Below are positions 1-8,693 of a stretch of 64,000 bases of DNA, piece after piece (position 1 is the first letter of the stretch; every line of letters starts with the position of its first letter). The translations under genes were made by a program, and so were the position numbers. A model generated the notes under the pieces. The model did no database searches. It was not told where the DNA came from and was given only the letters and a program-made list of their open reading frames with translations. The stretch is from an uncultured Anaerolineae bacterium (GTDB lineage: Bacteria > Chloroflexota > Anaerolineae > Anaerolineales > Villigracilaceae): assembly GCA_903875215.1 (NCBI GenBank), contig CAIQVH010000016.1:124001-188000 (forward strand). Reading direction: 5' to 3'.

Positions 1-2
1 CG

Positions 3-1202
3 CCGGTTTCTGTAGCGCCTGGCAAGCCGGCCGGTGAAGTGGATCTGCTGCTCCTGCTGGTAATGCTCATCTTCCTGGTTTTTGGGCTGTTGATGGTTTA
101 TTCCGCTTCGACGGATTTCTCGATGCTGATTTATAAGGCGCCGATGCATATGTTCAACCGCCAGGTCATCTGGCTTGGTCTTGGGCTTGTGGCTGCTTAT
201 ATTTTGTCACGCACAGATTATCACTACTGGCGCAAACTTTCGGTGCCGCTGATGTTGGGAACCATTACCCTGCTGGCGGTGGTGCTGTTTGTCAATGAAA
301 TTCGTAACGGGGCGGTACGCACCCTGCTCGGCGGCTCCATCCAGCCCTCGGAACTGGCAAAGGTGGTCACAATCATCTATCTCTCGGTCTGGATGCATTC
401 CAAGCGCGAGCAAATGCACGAGCTCCAGTGGGGACTCTTCCCGCTGGGCATTATCCTGGGGATTGTCGGCGGTCTCATCTATATTCAACCAGATCTTTCA
501 GCCGCCGCGACCGTGTTTGCGCTGGGCGGGCTGCTCTTCTTCCTGGCAGGCGGCGATCTGCGTCAAATCATCTTTCTGTTGATCCTGGCCATCATCGTTG
601 GCATGATCGTCGTCCAGATCAGCTCAACCGGTCACCAGCGTGTCAACGATTACCTGGAAGGCCTGAAAGATCCGACCATGGCCTCCTACCATGTGCGCCG
701 CGCTTTCGAAGCAATCGTCAAGGGTGGCTGGTTTGGTCGCGGTTTGGGTAACGCCACCACCAAGCTTACCGGCCTGCCGGTACCACCCACCGATAGCATT
801 TTCGCCGTCATCGCCGAAGAACTTGGCTGGGTCGGCGCCAGCGCAACGGTATTGCTCTACGTCCTGCTGGCCTGGCGCGGTCTGCGCATTGCCGAAAAAG
901 CGCCCGATATGCTGGGCAGTCTGCTGGCATCCGGCCTGACGTTCTGGCTGGCGATGGAAGCCGTCATCAATATGCTCGTCATGGTCGGCCTGATGCCCTT
1001 CGCCGGGAATGCCCTGCCCTTCATCAGCGCTGGTGGCTCGAACATGCTCGCCTCGCTGACGGCCATCGGCATCCTGCTCAATATTTCCCGGCAAGCGGAT
1101 GCCGGGACGGAAACAACCAACGAATGGAGAAACCTTGGTGCGACTGTTGATCTGCGCGGGCGGAACCGGCGGCGGAGTTTACCCCGCCTTGTCCGTTCAT
1201 AG
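3..1202 (+). CDS. ftsW: FtsW-type peptidoglycan glycosyltransferase (5' end probably outside window)
   Basis: SEDS-family polytopic membrane protein that polymerises lipid II at the division septum with a partner class B PBP. The reading frame is open from the first bases of the window, so the true start may lie upstream; the first in-frame start visible is GTG at 39. About ten hydrophobic segments are seen, with the family motifs QPSELAK (about residue 100 from the GTG) and LPFISAGGSNM near the C-terminus. The last 65 bases overlap murG and encode a basic tail. It heads a tightly packed division/cell-wall cluster. FtsW rather than RodA is inferred from this context. Confidence 0.9.
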   Translation, partial: PVSVAPGKPAGEVDLLLLLVMLIFLVFGLLMVYSASTDFSMLIYKAPMHMFNRQVIWLGLGLVAAYILSRTDYHYWRKLSVPLMLGTITLLAVVLFVNEIRNGAVRTLLGGSIQPSELAKVVTIIYLSVWMHSKREQMHELQWGLFPLGIILGIVGGLIYIQPDLSAAATVFALGGLLFFLAGGDLRQIIFLLILAIIVGMIVVQISSTGHQRVNDYLEGLKDPTMASYHVRRAFEAIVKGGWFGRGLGNATTKLTGLPVPPTDSIFAVIAEELGWVGASATVLLYVLLAWRGLRIAEKAPDMLGSLLASGLTFWLAMEAVINMLVMVGLMPFAGNALPFISAGGSNMLASLTAIGILLNISRQADAGTETTNEWRNLGATVDLRGRNRRRSLPRLVRS

Positions 1203-2238
1203 TGCGCTGAAAAGCCTCCATCCACAAATGGAAACCCTGTGGGTGGGCGGCGAAGGCGGCATGGAAGCCAGGCTCGTGGAACGGGCCGGACTTCCCTTTA
1301 AAGCCATTCCCGCGGCGGGATTGCATGGCGTCGGCCTGCAGCGCCTGCCGGGCAACCTGGCGGCGATTTTGCGCGGCATCTTCAGAGCACATTCCATCCT
1401 GGCCCACTTCAAACCCGATGTTCTATTCTTTACCGGCGGCTACGTCGCCATTCCACTCGCCCTGGCTGGCTGGCGCATTCCATCCCTGCTGTATGTGCCC
1501 GATATCGAACCGGGTCTGGCGCTCAAAGTTCTTTCCCATTTTGCCCGCCAGATCACCCTCACCTCGCTTGATTCCCGCCAGTACTTCTCCACCCGCGCCG
1601 ATCTGCAGGTGACCGGCTACCCGGTGCGACCCGAACTGGCGCGCTGGACCAAGGCCCTCGGCCGCCAGCATTTACGCATCAGCGGCGACCGGCCCGTTTT
1701 ACTGGTCTTCGGCGGCAGCCTGGGCGCACGCTCCATCAACCTGGCCGCGCTCGCCCACCTTGATACCCTGCTGGATAAAGCGGAAATCATCCATCTGAGC
1801 GGCGAACTCGACTGGCCAGCCGTTGAAGCGGCCCGCCAGACTCTACCCGCCGACAAGGCCTCCCGTTACCATGCCTTCCCCTATCTGCATGAAGATATGG
1901 GGGCCGCGCTGGCCGCCGCCGACCTGGTTCTGTGTCGTGCCGGTGCCTCCACGCTCGGAGAACTACCGCTCTTTGGGCTGCCGGCCATCCTCGTCCCGTA
2001 TCCGCACGCCTGGCGCTACCAGAAAATCAACGCCGAATCGCTCACCCGCCGCGGCGCAGCCCTGCTGCTCAGCGATGCCCGGCTGAACAGTGACCTGCTT
2101 CCGACCATTACCGCGCTTCTGGAAACCCCCGCCACACTGAACGAGATGCGCGCCGCCATGACATCCCTGCATACCCCCCAGGCCGCGCAGCAAATCGCCC
2201 GCCACCTGCTCCACCTGGCAGGAGTCCAACATGATTAG
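1138..2238 (+). CDS. murG: UDP-GlcNAc:lipid I N-acetylglucosaminyltransferase MurG
   Basis: Converts lipid I to lipid II on the inner face of the membrane. The N-terminal glycine-rich loop reads CAGGTGGGVYPALSV and the C-terminal GT-B donor site reads CRAGASTLGELPLFGLPAILVP, both typical of MurG (366 aa). A longer frame opens at ATG 1099, but GTG 1138 is preferred: GGAGA lies seven bases upstream (1126-1130) and the protein then starts VRLLICAGGTGG, as MurG proteins do. Overlaps ftsW by 65 bp and the next gene by 8 bp, indicating translational coupling. Confidence 0.93.
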   Translation: MRLLICAGGTGGGVYPALSVHSALKSLHPQMETLWVGGEGGMEARLVERAGLPFKAIPAAGLHGVGLQRLPGNLAAILRGIFRAHSILAHFKPDVLFFTGGYVAIPLALAGWRIPSLLYVPDIEPGLALKVLSHFARQITLTSLDSRQYFSTRADLQVTGYPVRPELARWTKALGRQHLRISGDRPVLLVFGGSLGARSINLAALAHLDTLLDKAEIIHLSGELDWPAVEAARQTLPADKASRYHAFPYLHEDMGAALAAADLVLCRAGASTLGELPLFGLPAILVPYPHAWRYQKINAESLTRRGAALLLSDARLNSDLLPTITALLETPATLNEMRAAMTSLHTPQAAQQIARHLLHLAGVQHD

Positions 2239-2758
2239 CCTGATTTTCGCCTTCTGGTTGCTGGTGGTCTTCTTCGGCCTGATCGGCGTCTTTCGCGGCT
2301 GGGCCAAGGAACTGCTCGTCACCTTCAGCATCATCCTGGCCCTGGCCTTCAATCACCTGCTCCAGAGTTATGTCCCCGGTGTCAAGACCCTCGACCCGAC
2401 TGACATCACCCTGTACTGGATCCGCGTCCTCATCGTCTTTACCCTGGTCTTTTTCGGGTACCAGACCGTGGCATTGCCGCGCTTTGCCTCCAAGGCCGCG
2501 CGCGAAAAACTGCAAGACAGCCTGCTCGGCTTTGTGCTTGGCGCGCTGAATGGATACTTCATCATGGGCGCCGTCTGGTTTTACATGGCCGAAGCCCAGT
2601 ACCCATTCTCTTACATCACCGCCCCCGACCCCAACACCGAAGTCGGGCGGGCCGCACTCAACCTGCTGCCCTATCTCTCGCCGCATCTGCTCGGCGTCCC
2701 TGCAATTTACTTCGCAGTCATGCTGGCGTTCATTTTCGTTCTGGTGGTCTTTATCTAA
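2231..2758 (+). CDS. CvpA-family membrane protein
   Basis: A 175-aa polytopic protein with four or five hydrophobic segments. The N-terminal pattern (hydrophobic segment, then GLIGVFRGWAKELL, then a second segment) matches the CvpA/colicin V production family, whose biochemical role is not settled. The ATG overlaps the murG stop by 8 bp and has GGAG at 2221-2224. murC starts two bases after its stop. Its position inside a mur/fts operon suggests an envelope role, which is inference. Confidence 0.75.
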   Translation: MISLIFAFWLLVVFFGLIGVFRGWAKELLVTFSIILALAFNHLLQSYVPGVKTLDPTDITLYWIRVLIVFTLVFFGYQTVALPRFASKAAREKLQDSLLGFVLGALNGYFIMGAVWFYMAEAQYPFSYITAPDPNTEVGRAALNLLPYLSPHLLGVPAIYFAVMLAFIFVLVVFI

Positions 2759-2760
2759 CC

Positions 2761-4167
2761 ATGACACACGTTCACTTCGTCGGAATTGGAGGCAGCGGAC
2801 TTTCCGCCATCGCCCGGCTCTTGTTCGAGCAGGGCTACACGGTGACGGGCTCCGACCGGATTCTCTCTCCGCTGGCAGCCGATCTCCAAAAAGCCGGAAT
2901 CACCATCTACGCCGGCCACGCCGCCGAAAACATCCGCGGCGCCGATTGGCTGGTGCGCTCCTCGGCCGTGCCCGACCACAACCCGGAAGTTGTCGCCGCG
3001 CTCGCCGCCGGTCTGCCGGTCTACAAGCGTGCCGACTTTTTGGGCCGCTTGATGGAAGACAAAATCGGCATTGCCGTGGCTGGCACGCACGGGAAAACCA
3101 CCACGACCGGCATGTTGGCCTGGGTACTGACTGCCCTCGGCGGCGATCCATCCTTCATCGTCGGTGGAGTTTTGCAGAATCTGGGCGTCAATGCCCGCGC
3201 CGGGCGCGGTGAGACTTTCGTCATCGAAGCCGACGAGTACGATCGGATGTTTCTCGGCCTGAAACCGCGCTACGCCGTGGTCACCAACGTGGAACACGAT
3301 CACCCCGATTGTTACCCGACCCCCGCCGAGTTTCGGGCCGCCTTTGAGAGTTTTGCGCAGCTTGTCCCGGCGCAGGGTGCCTTGGTGGCCTGCGCCGACG
3401 ATCCGGGCGCCTACGACCTGCTGGACGCGGCCCGTCAGCGTGGCCAGCGCGTCATCCCTTACCGTTTGGGCCAGCCGGATGCCGCCGAAAGCGAATGGGC
3501 TTGCGCGTTGAATCCGGTCTCCAATGAGCGGGGCGGTTTCAGCTTTGAGTTCCGCCTGCAACTGGCAGAGCGGGCGCCGCTGACGGTTCAGGTGCGGCTG
3601 AGCGTGCCAGGCTTGCACAATGTCCGCAATGCGCTGGCGGTGTTGACCGTGATCGGCTTGTTGAATCTCGACCTGGTGAAAGCAGCTCAGGCCCTGGGCG
3701 ATTTTTGCGGTACCGGGCGGCGCTTCGAAGTGAAAGGTGAATCCGGCGGCGTGAGCATCATCGACGATTATGCTCATCACCCGACCGAAATCCGCGCCAC
3801 ACTGTCTGCCGCCCGCGCCCGTTACCCATCCCGGCGCATCTGGGCTGTCTGGCAGCCGCATACGTATTCGCGCACGCAGACGCTGTTTGACGAGTTCATC
3901 ACGGCTTTTTCTGGCGCCGATGAAGTCATTGTCAGCGAAATTTATGCGGCGCGCGAACCTAAACAGGATTTTTCTGCCCGGCAGGTTGTGGAGGCGATGC
4001 CGCATGATTCGGCGCGCTTTATCCCTGCCCTGGCTGAAATCAGCGAATTTCTGATTTCTCATCTTCTCCCCGGTGACGTTGTGCTGGTGCTATCTGCCGG
4101 CGACGCCGATCAGGTCAGCGCGCAGGTGCTGGCCCATCTGAAGGAAAGCGAGGCAAATCATGGCTGA
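2761..4167 (+). CDS. murC: UDP-N-acetylmuramate--L-alanine ligase MurC
   Basis: ATP-dependent cytoplasmic ligase adding L-Ala to UDP-MurNAc, the first step of stem-peptide synthesis (468 aa). Visible motifs: the Rossmann loop VGIGGSGLSAIARL at the N-terminus, the Mur-ligase P-loop GTHGKTTTTGM near residue 110, EADEYDRMF near 155, and DDYAHHPTEI near 340. Length is normal for the family. Its last 8 bp overlap the start of a 59-aa ORF. Confidence 0.95.
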   Translation: MTHVHFVGIGGSGLSAIARLLFEQGYTVTGSDRILSPLAADLQKAGITIYAGHAAENIRGADWLVRSSAVPDHNPEVVAALAAGLPVYKRADFLGRLMEDKIGIAVAGTHGKTTTTGMLAWVLTALGGDPSFIVGGVLQNLGVNARAGRGETFVIEADEYDRMFLGLKPRYAVVTNVEHDHPDCYPTPAEFRAAFESFAQLVPAQGALVACADDPGAYDLLDAARQRGQRVIPYRLGQPDAAESEWACALNPVSNERGGFSFEFRLQLAERAPLTVQVRLSVPGLHNVRNALAVLTVIGLLNLDLVKAAQALGDFCGTGRRFEVKGESGGVSIIDDYAHHPTEIRATLSAARARYPSRRIWAVWQPHTYSRTQTLFDEFITAFSGADEVIVSEIYAAREPKQDFSARQVVEAMPHDSARFIPALAEISEFLISHLLPGDVVLVLSAGDADQVSAQVLAHLKESEANHG

Positions 4168-4339
4168 AAAGAAACAGGCTTACCAGGTGGATACAATCGC
4201 GCTCCCACCGCTTAAACTGGTGCTGGGAGAGTTGCCCGAGCCGGATCCTGGTCAGCGTCCTGGCGAGACGCGCGGCGGCCAGGCGGAAGTCCGCAGTGTT
4301 GTGCAGAAGTTGATTGTTCATATCAAGGATAAGAAATAA
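4160..4339 (+). CDS. Small hypothetical protein (59 aa) between murC and murB
   Basis: ATG at 4160 overlaps the murC stop (ATGGCTGA), and the frame runs to TAA 4337-4339, three bases before the murB ATG. The purine-rich AAGGAAAGCGAGG just upstream can serve as ribosome binding site. The protein is soluble and charged: an N-terminal MAEKKQAYQVDT, a proline-rich middle (PPLK...PEPDPG) and a C-terminal VVQKLIVHIKDKK. No family was recognised. The overlap/spacing pattern is the same as for real genes of this operon, so it is probably translated. Confidence 0.6.
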   Translation: MAEKKQAYQVDTIALPPLKLVLGELPEPDPGQRPGETRGGQAEVRSVVQKLIVHIKDKK

Positions 4340-4342
4340 CCC

Positions 4343-5260
4343 ATGAGTCTCCCGGCCGGGTTGGCGGAGTTGCGCGCCGTTTTTGGCGGACAGGTGCAGG
4401 AGCAGGTGCTGCTTGCGCCTTATACGTCTGCGCGCATTGGCGGCCCGGCTGAGGTGCTGGTCACCGTTCGGAGTGTGGATGAACTGGCGCAGGCGCTGCA
4501 GGTGTGCTGGCAGTTGGGTCTCACTTTCCATCTGCTGGGGGCGGGATCAAATTTATTGGTCAGCGACAAAGGCGTCCGGGGCGTGGTGATTTTGAACAAG
4601 GCCCGGGAGGCGGAGTTTGTCGAAGGGTCGCAGCCGCATGTGGTGGCGGCATCCGGGGTGATATTCTCTAATCTGGCCCGCCGCGCGGCAACGCTGGGAT
4701 TGGCTGGCCTCGAATGGGCGGCGACGGTTCCTGGCACGGTGGGTGGCGCTGTCTATGGTAATGCCGGGGCCTTTGGCGGCGATGTGGCGCATGATTTGTT
4801 GCGCGCCGAGGTGTTGACGGTCTCTGGGCGTGAATGGTGGCCGGTGGAGCAGATGGAGTATGGCTACCGCAGCAGTGTTTTGAAGCGCGGTGCGAAGCAG
4901 GCATTCATCCTTTCGGCTGATTTTAGGTTAAAAAATGACCAGTCTGGGCTGATACAGGCTAGAATTGATCAATTAAGCGCTCGCCGCAAAGCGACTCAAC
5001 CGCCCGGAGCCAGTATGGGTTCGATGTTCAAGAATCCGCCCGGAGATTTTGCGGGCCGTTTGATTGAAGCAGCCGGGCTGAAAGGGACGCGCATTGGCGC
5101 GGCTGAGATCAGCACGGTGCATGGTAATTTTTTCGTCAACACGGGCGAGACGCGCGCCGAGGATGTGCGGGCGCTGGTCGAACTGGCGCGGCAGGCCGTC
5201 CGCGAGCAATTTGGTGTTGAACTCGAATTGGAAGTGGAACTGATGGGTGAATGGGAATGA
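4343..5260 (+). CDS. murB: UDP-N-acetylenolpyruvoylglucosamine reductase MurB
   Basis: FAD/NADPH-dependent reductase that forms UDP-MurNAc (305 aa). FAD-binding motifs are visible: SARIGGPAEVLV near residue 30, GAGSNLLVSDKGVRGVVI near 68 and TVPGTVGGAVYGNAGAFGG near 130. The catalytic serine region GSMFKNP is near 230 and the C-terminal VHGNFFVN is present. The GYRSS core follows the type II/IIb pattern. It is followed by ddl with a 4-bp ATGA overlap. Confidence 0.94.
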   Translation: MSLPAGLAELRAVFGGQVQEQVLLAPYTSARIGGPAEVLVTVRSVDELAQALQVCWQLGLTFHLLGAGSNLLVSDKGVRGVVILNKAREAEFVEGSQPHVVAASGVIFSNLARRAATLGLAGLEWAATVPGTVGGAVYGNAGAFGGDVAHDLLRAEVLTVSGREWWPVEQMEYGYRSSVLKRGAKQAFILSADFRLKNDQSGLIQARIDQLSARRKATQPPGASMGSMFKNPPGDFAGRLIEAAGLKGTRIGAAEISTVHGNFFVNTGETRAEDVRALVELARQAVREQFGVELELEVELMGEWE

Positions 5261-6384
5261 AACAATCGACAGGCAAGCTCACCATTGCGGTGCTGTTTGG
5301 TGGCCGCTCGGGCGAACATGAGGTTTCGCTGATGTCCGCTCGTTCGGTGCTGTCGGTATTGGATCGTGCGCGGTATGAGGTGATCGAAGTGGGCATCACC
5401 CAGGCTGGCGCGTGGCTGACCGGGGAGAATGTGCTGGCGGCCTTTGAGCAGGGCAAAGTGGCAGCGTTGCTGCCGGTCTGCCTGCATCCGGATCCGTCCA
5501 AGCCGGGTTTGTATGGCATTCGTTCCAGTGGTGTGGGTGAAGTGTTGGAGAAGCTGGCCGAGGTGGATGTCTACTTTCCGGTTCTGCATGGCAGTTATGG
5601 CGAGGACGGCACCCTGCAAGGCTTGTTCGAGCTGGCCGATGTGTCCTATGTTGGGGCGGGGGTGGTCGGTTCTGCCGTTGGGATGGATAAGGGCGTGTTT
5701 AAGGATGTGATGCGCGCGCACGGCATTCCGGTGGTTGAGTCGGTGCTGGCACTGCGCTCTGAGATCGAGACTGACCTGGAGGCCGTTATTCGGTCTGCAG
5801 AGGCGGTCAGCGCGTATCCGTTGTTTGTCAAGCCAGCCAACCTGGGTTCTTCCGTGGGCGTGACGAAGTGTCGTTCGCGGGCTGACCTGGCGGAAGGATT
5901 GTTGGAAGCCGCCCAGTATGACCGGCGGGTGTTGATCGAGCGGGGCATCCCAGATCCGCGTGAGATTGAAATCGCGGTGTTGGGAAATGCGGCTCCGCAG
6001 GTTTCGGTGCCGGGCGAGGTGGTGCCGGGCGCTGATTTTTACTCGTATGATGCCAAGTATGTGCTGGACAATTCTGCGTTGAACATTCCGGCGGTGTTGA
6101 ACGCGGCGCAGGAGGCGCAGATCCGGGATGTGGCTGAACGTGCTTTCAGGGCTGTGGATGCAGCCGGTATGGCGCGAGTCGATTTTCTGATCAGCCGATC
6201 TGGGGAAGTGTTTCTGAATGAGATCAATACCATTCCCGGATTTACCCGCATCAGTATGTATCCCAAACTTTGGGAGGCCAGCGGCCTGCCGTATCCTGAA
6301 CTTGTCAATCGTCTGGTTGAACTGGCGCTCGAACGTAAAGCGGAGCGTGATCGTACCGTTCATCAGTACCGGAGGAATGCATGA
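5257..6384 (+). CDS. ddl: D-alanine--D-alanine ligase
   Basis: ATP-grasp ligase making the D-Ala-D-Ala dipeptide of the cell wall. Motifs: LFGGRSGEHEVS at the N-terminus, HGSYGEDGTLQG near residue 110, FVKPANLGSSVGV in the ATP-grasp core, FYSYDAKY, and LNEINTIPGFT near the C-terminus. Two starts are possible, ATG 5251 and ATG 5257. The second is preferred because GGTGA lies six bases upstream and it gives the ATGA stop/start overlap also seen at the next junction. Confidence 0.94.
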   Translation: MKQSTGKLTIAVLFGGRSGEHEVSLMSARSVLSVLDRARYEVIEVGITQAGAWLTGENVLAAFEQGKVAALLPVCLHPDPSKPGLYGIRSSGVGEVLEKLAEVDVYFPVLHGSYGEDGTLQGLFELADVSYVGAGVVGSAVGMDKGVFKDVMRAHGIPVVESVLALRSEIETDLEAVIRSAEAVSAYPLFVKPANLGSSVGVTKCRSRADLAEGLLEAAQYDRRVLIERGIPDPREIEIAVLGNAAPQVSVPGEVVPGADFYSYDAKYVLDNSALNIPAVLNAAQEAQIRDVAERAFRAVDAAGMARVDFLISRSGEVFLNEINTIPGFTRISMYPKLWEASGLPYPELVNRLVELALERKAERDRTVHQYRRNA

Positions 6385-7385
6385 GCCCCGATCGTCTTTC
6401 GTTGACCCGATCTGAAGCCATCCGCCGCCGCAAGGAAGAAGATGAGCAACGCATTGAAAAAATGAAGCAAAAGCGCGTCAGCACGCCCAAGCCTGTCCGG
6501 GCGGCTGCTACGCCGAAGCCGGCCCGCAGTTCTTCCGCCCGGCTTTCATCAGTTATGTCGCGCAGCCAGTTGCGTGCGCGATATGATGTCTCAATGAACC
6601 CGACCCGTGGGCAGGTGCGCGCCAATGACTGGCAGTCGCCCACCTTTTCGTTGCCGCAAATCGAGTTTGGCCCACGCTGGTTTTCTTTCGGTCTGGTGCT
6701 GATTTGCGTGGTGCTGATATATTTTTATCTCAATGAAGCGGCATTTTTGGCCCAGGAAGCCACCATTCAAGGGAATCAACGTCTGACGGGCCAGGAAGTC
6801 AACCGGGTATTAGGAATAGCGAACCAGCCGGCGGCGCTCCTCAATCCGGCTCAAATCGAATACAATATTCGTGCAGCTTTCCCGGAAGTTTATGGTACTT
6901 ATGTCCAGGTCGATTTTCCCGCCAAGGTGACCATCACGATTGCTGAACGGCAGCCGGTGGCGGCCTGGGTGCAGGATGGTCAGACTGTCTGGGTGGATGC
7001 GCAGGGATATGCGTTCCCGGTGCGCGGGCAGGTGCCCGGGCTGGTGGCGGTGACTGCGGCAGGCGCACCCCCTACGCCTGCCAGTTATGACCCTACCCAG
7101 CTGATCGGAGCGCGGCCTTTTCTGACTGACGAATTATCGGCGGCGATTACTGCGCTTTCTCCGCATGTGCCCGAAGGCGCTGCGCTGGTCTACGATCCAC
7201 ATTATGGCTTGGGTTGGGCGGATCCGCGCGGTTGGCAGGCTTATTTTGGCCATAACAACGGTGACATGGACATGAAGTTTACGGTTTATCAAGCCATGGT
7301 GGATACGCTGTTGGCGCGCGGCATTCAGCCGCAACTCATCAGTGTGGAATATCCGAACTCTCCGTTCTATCGCGTAAGAGAATGA
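6381..7385 (+). CDS. ftsQ: FtsQ/DivIB-type division protein with POTRA domain
   Basis: Bitopic divisome protein of 334 aa. The N-terminal cytoplasmic part is long (about 95 residues), basic and Ser/Pro-rich, followed by one membrane span around residues 95-118 (FSFGLVLICVVLIYFYL). A POTRA-like domain follows (EATIQGNQRLTGQEVNRVL), then the FtsQ-like RQPVAAWVQDG and WVDAQGYAFP. The ATGA overlaps the ddl stop. Assignment uses both domain pattern and position between ddl and ftsA. Confidence 0.85.
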   Translation: MSPDRLSLTRSEAIRRRKEEDEQRIEKMKQKRVSTPKPVRAAATPKPARSSSARLSSVMSRSQLRARYDVSMNPTRGQVRANDWQSPTFSLPQIEFGPRWFSFGLVLICVVLIYFYLNEAAFLAQEATIQGNQRLTGQEVNRVLGIANQPAALLNPAQIEYNIRAAFPEVYGTYVQVDFPAKVTITIAERQPVAAWVQDGQTVWVDAQGYAFPVRGQVPGLVAVTAAGAPPTPASYDPTQLIGARPFLTDELSAAITALSPHVPEGAALVYDPHYGLGWADPRGWQAYFGHNNGDMDMKFTVYQAMVDTLLARGIQPQLISVEYPNSPFYRVRE

Positions 7386-7394
7386 TGAGTCAGT

Positions 7395-8633
7395 ATGGAA
7401 AATATCGTTGTTGGAATTGATGTTGGTACCACAAAAATCTGCACTCTGGTGGCGCGAGTGGAGGAAGACGAACGCCTGCGCATTATGGGCGTCGGTATCG
7501 AGCCATCGGAAGGCATCCGCAAGGGTGTGATTGTGGATTTGACCGCCGCTTCTCAGGCGATTGCCCGGTCGGCGGCGCAAGCCGAGCAGACTTCGGGACT
7601 GAAGATTGATTCGGCCCTGATCAGCCTGGCCGGTGCGCACGTCTCTTCGGTGAATAGCCGGGGCGTGGTGGCAGTGGCCGGGCATACGGTCGATGAGATG
7701 GACGTGGAACGGGCAATGGATTCGGCCCGTAGCGTGGCTATTCCTTCCAGCCGGGAGGTCATTCATGTCATCCAGCGTGGATTCAGCCTGGATGGTGAGG
7801 ATGGCATCCACCAGCCGATTGGAATGCACGGGTATCGCCTCGAGGTGGAAGCGCACGTTATTACCGCCGCTTCTGCCACGGTGGAGAATATCCGCCAGGC
7901 GGTGGCCGTGGCCGGGGTTGAGACCGTGCAATTCGTTCTCAATCCGCTGGCTTCAGCCGAGGTGGTGCTGACTGAAAGTGAACGCAACATGGGCGCGGTG
8001 GTCTGCGACATTGGCGGCGGGACGACCGATATGGCTATCTATGTGAATGGCGATGTCTGGCATACGATGGTGTTGGCCGTGGGAGGCAACCACATCACCC
8101 AGGATATTGCGCATGGGCTGCGCCTGCCGATTCCGCAGGCTGAAGAAGTCAAAAAAACGCATGGCTATGCTTTCCAATCGGAGATTGGGTTGGACGAGGT
8201 TTTTACCATGCGACCCTTTGGTGAAGAACAGCCTGTGCGCATGAGTCGCCGCGACCTGTCTCATATCATTGAAGCGCGCGTGGCGGAGATGTTCGATTTG
8301 ACTCTACAAGAAATCAAACGTTCCGGTTACGACGGTCTATTGCCGGCCGGAATGGTGTTGACTGGCGGCACCAGCCTGCTGCCGGGCATTCGCCAGCTGG
8401 CTTCCAGGGTGCTTGGAATGCCTGTGCGCACTGCCCAACCCGAAAAATTGCTTGGGCTGGCTGACAAGCTCTATTCTCCGGCTTATTCGACCAGTGTGGG
8501 ATTGCTCACCTGGGCGGCCGCCTTGCAGTCGCTATCTTACTCCGACGCGGGCCGGCCAGACCACAGAAAGCAGAAAGGAGATGATCAAAATTGGAACGCG
8601 ATCAAAGGCTTGTTCTCACGTCTGCTACCTTAG
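7395..8633 (+). CDS. ftsA: Cell division protein FtsA
   Basis: Actin-fold ATPase that tethers FtsZ to the membrane (412 aa). Phosphate-binding motifs are visible: VGIDVGTTKICTLV at the N-terminus, VCDIGGGTTDMAIY near residue 200 and LTGGTSLLPG near 320. The last residues (WNAIKGLFSRLLP) form an amphipathic helix of the kind FtsA uses for membrane binding. It lies 9 bp after ftsQ and 60 bp before ftsZ. Confidence 0.95.
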   Translation: MENIVVGIDVGTTKICTLVARVEEDERLRIMGVGIEPSEGIRKGVIVDLTAASQAIARSAAQAEQTSGLKIDSALISLAGAHVSSVNSRGVVAVAGHTVDEMDVERAMDSARSVAIPSSREVIHVIQRGFSLDGEDGIHQPIGMHGYRLEVEAHVITAASATVENIRQAVAVAGVETVQFVLNPLASAEVVLTESERNMGAVVCDIGGGTTDMAIYVNGDVWHTMVLAVGGNHITQDIAHGLRLPIPQAEEVKKTHGYAFQSEIGLDEVFTMRPFGEEQPVRMSRRDLSHIIEARVAEMFDLTLQEIKRSGYDGLLPAGMVLTGGTSLLPGIRQLASRVLGMPVRTAQPEKLLGLADKLYSPAYSTSVGLLTWAAALQSLSYSDAGRPDHRKQKGDDQNWNAIKGLFSRLLP

Positions 8634-8693
8634 CCGATCACTTGGTCAAAAAACTTTTACTTCTAACCGGTATTCATTTTCAGGAGGAGCAAG

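Noticed and set aside
2755-4062. Long minus-strand ORF of 435 aa opposite murC
   Set aside because: It is fully antisense to murC, which has all catalytic motifs; the product shows no family features and arises from high-GC codon use.
4996-6363. Minus-strand ORF of 455 aa opposite murB and ddl
   Set aside because: Antisense shadow of two well-supported enzymes, His/Arg-rich with no recognisable domain.
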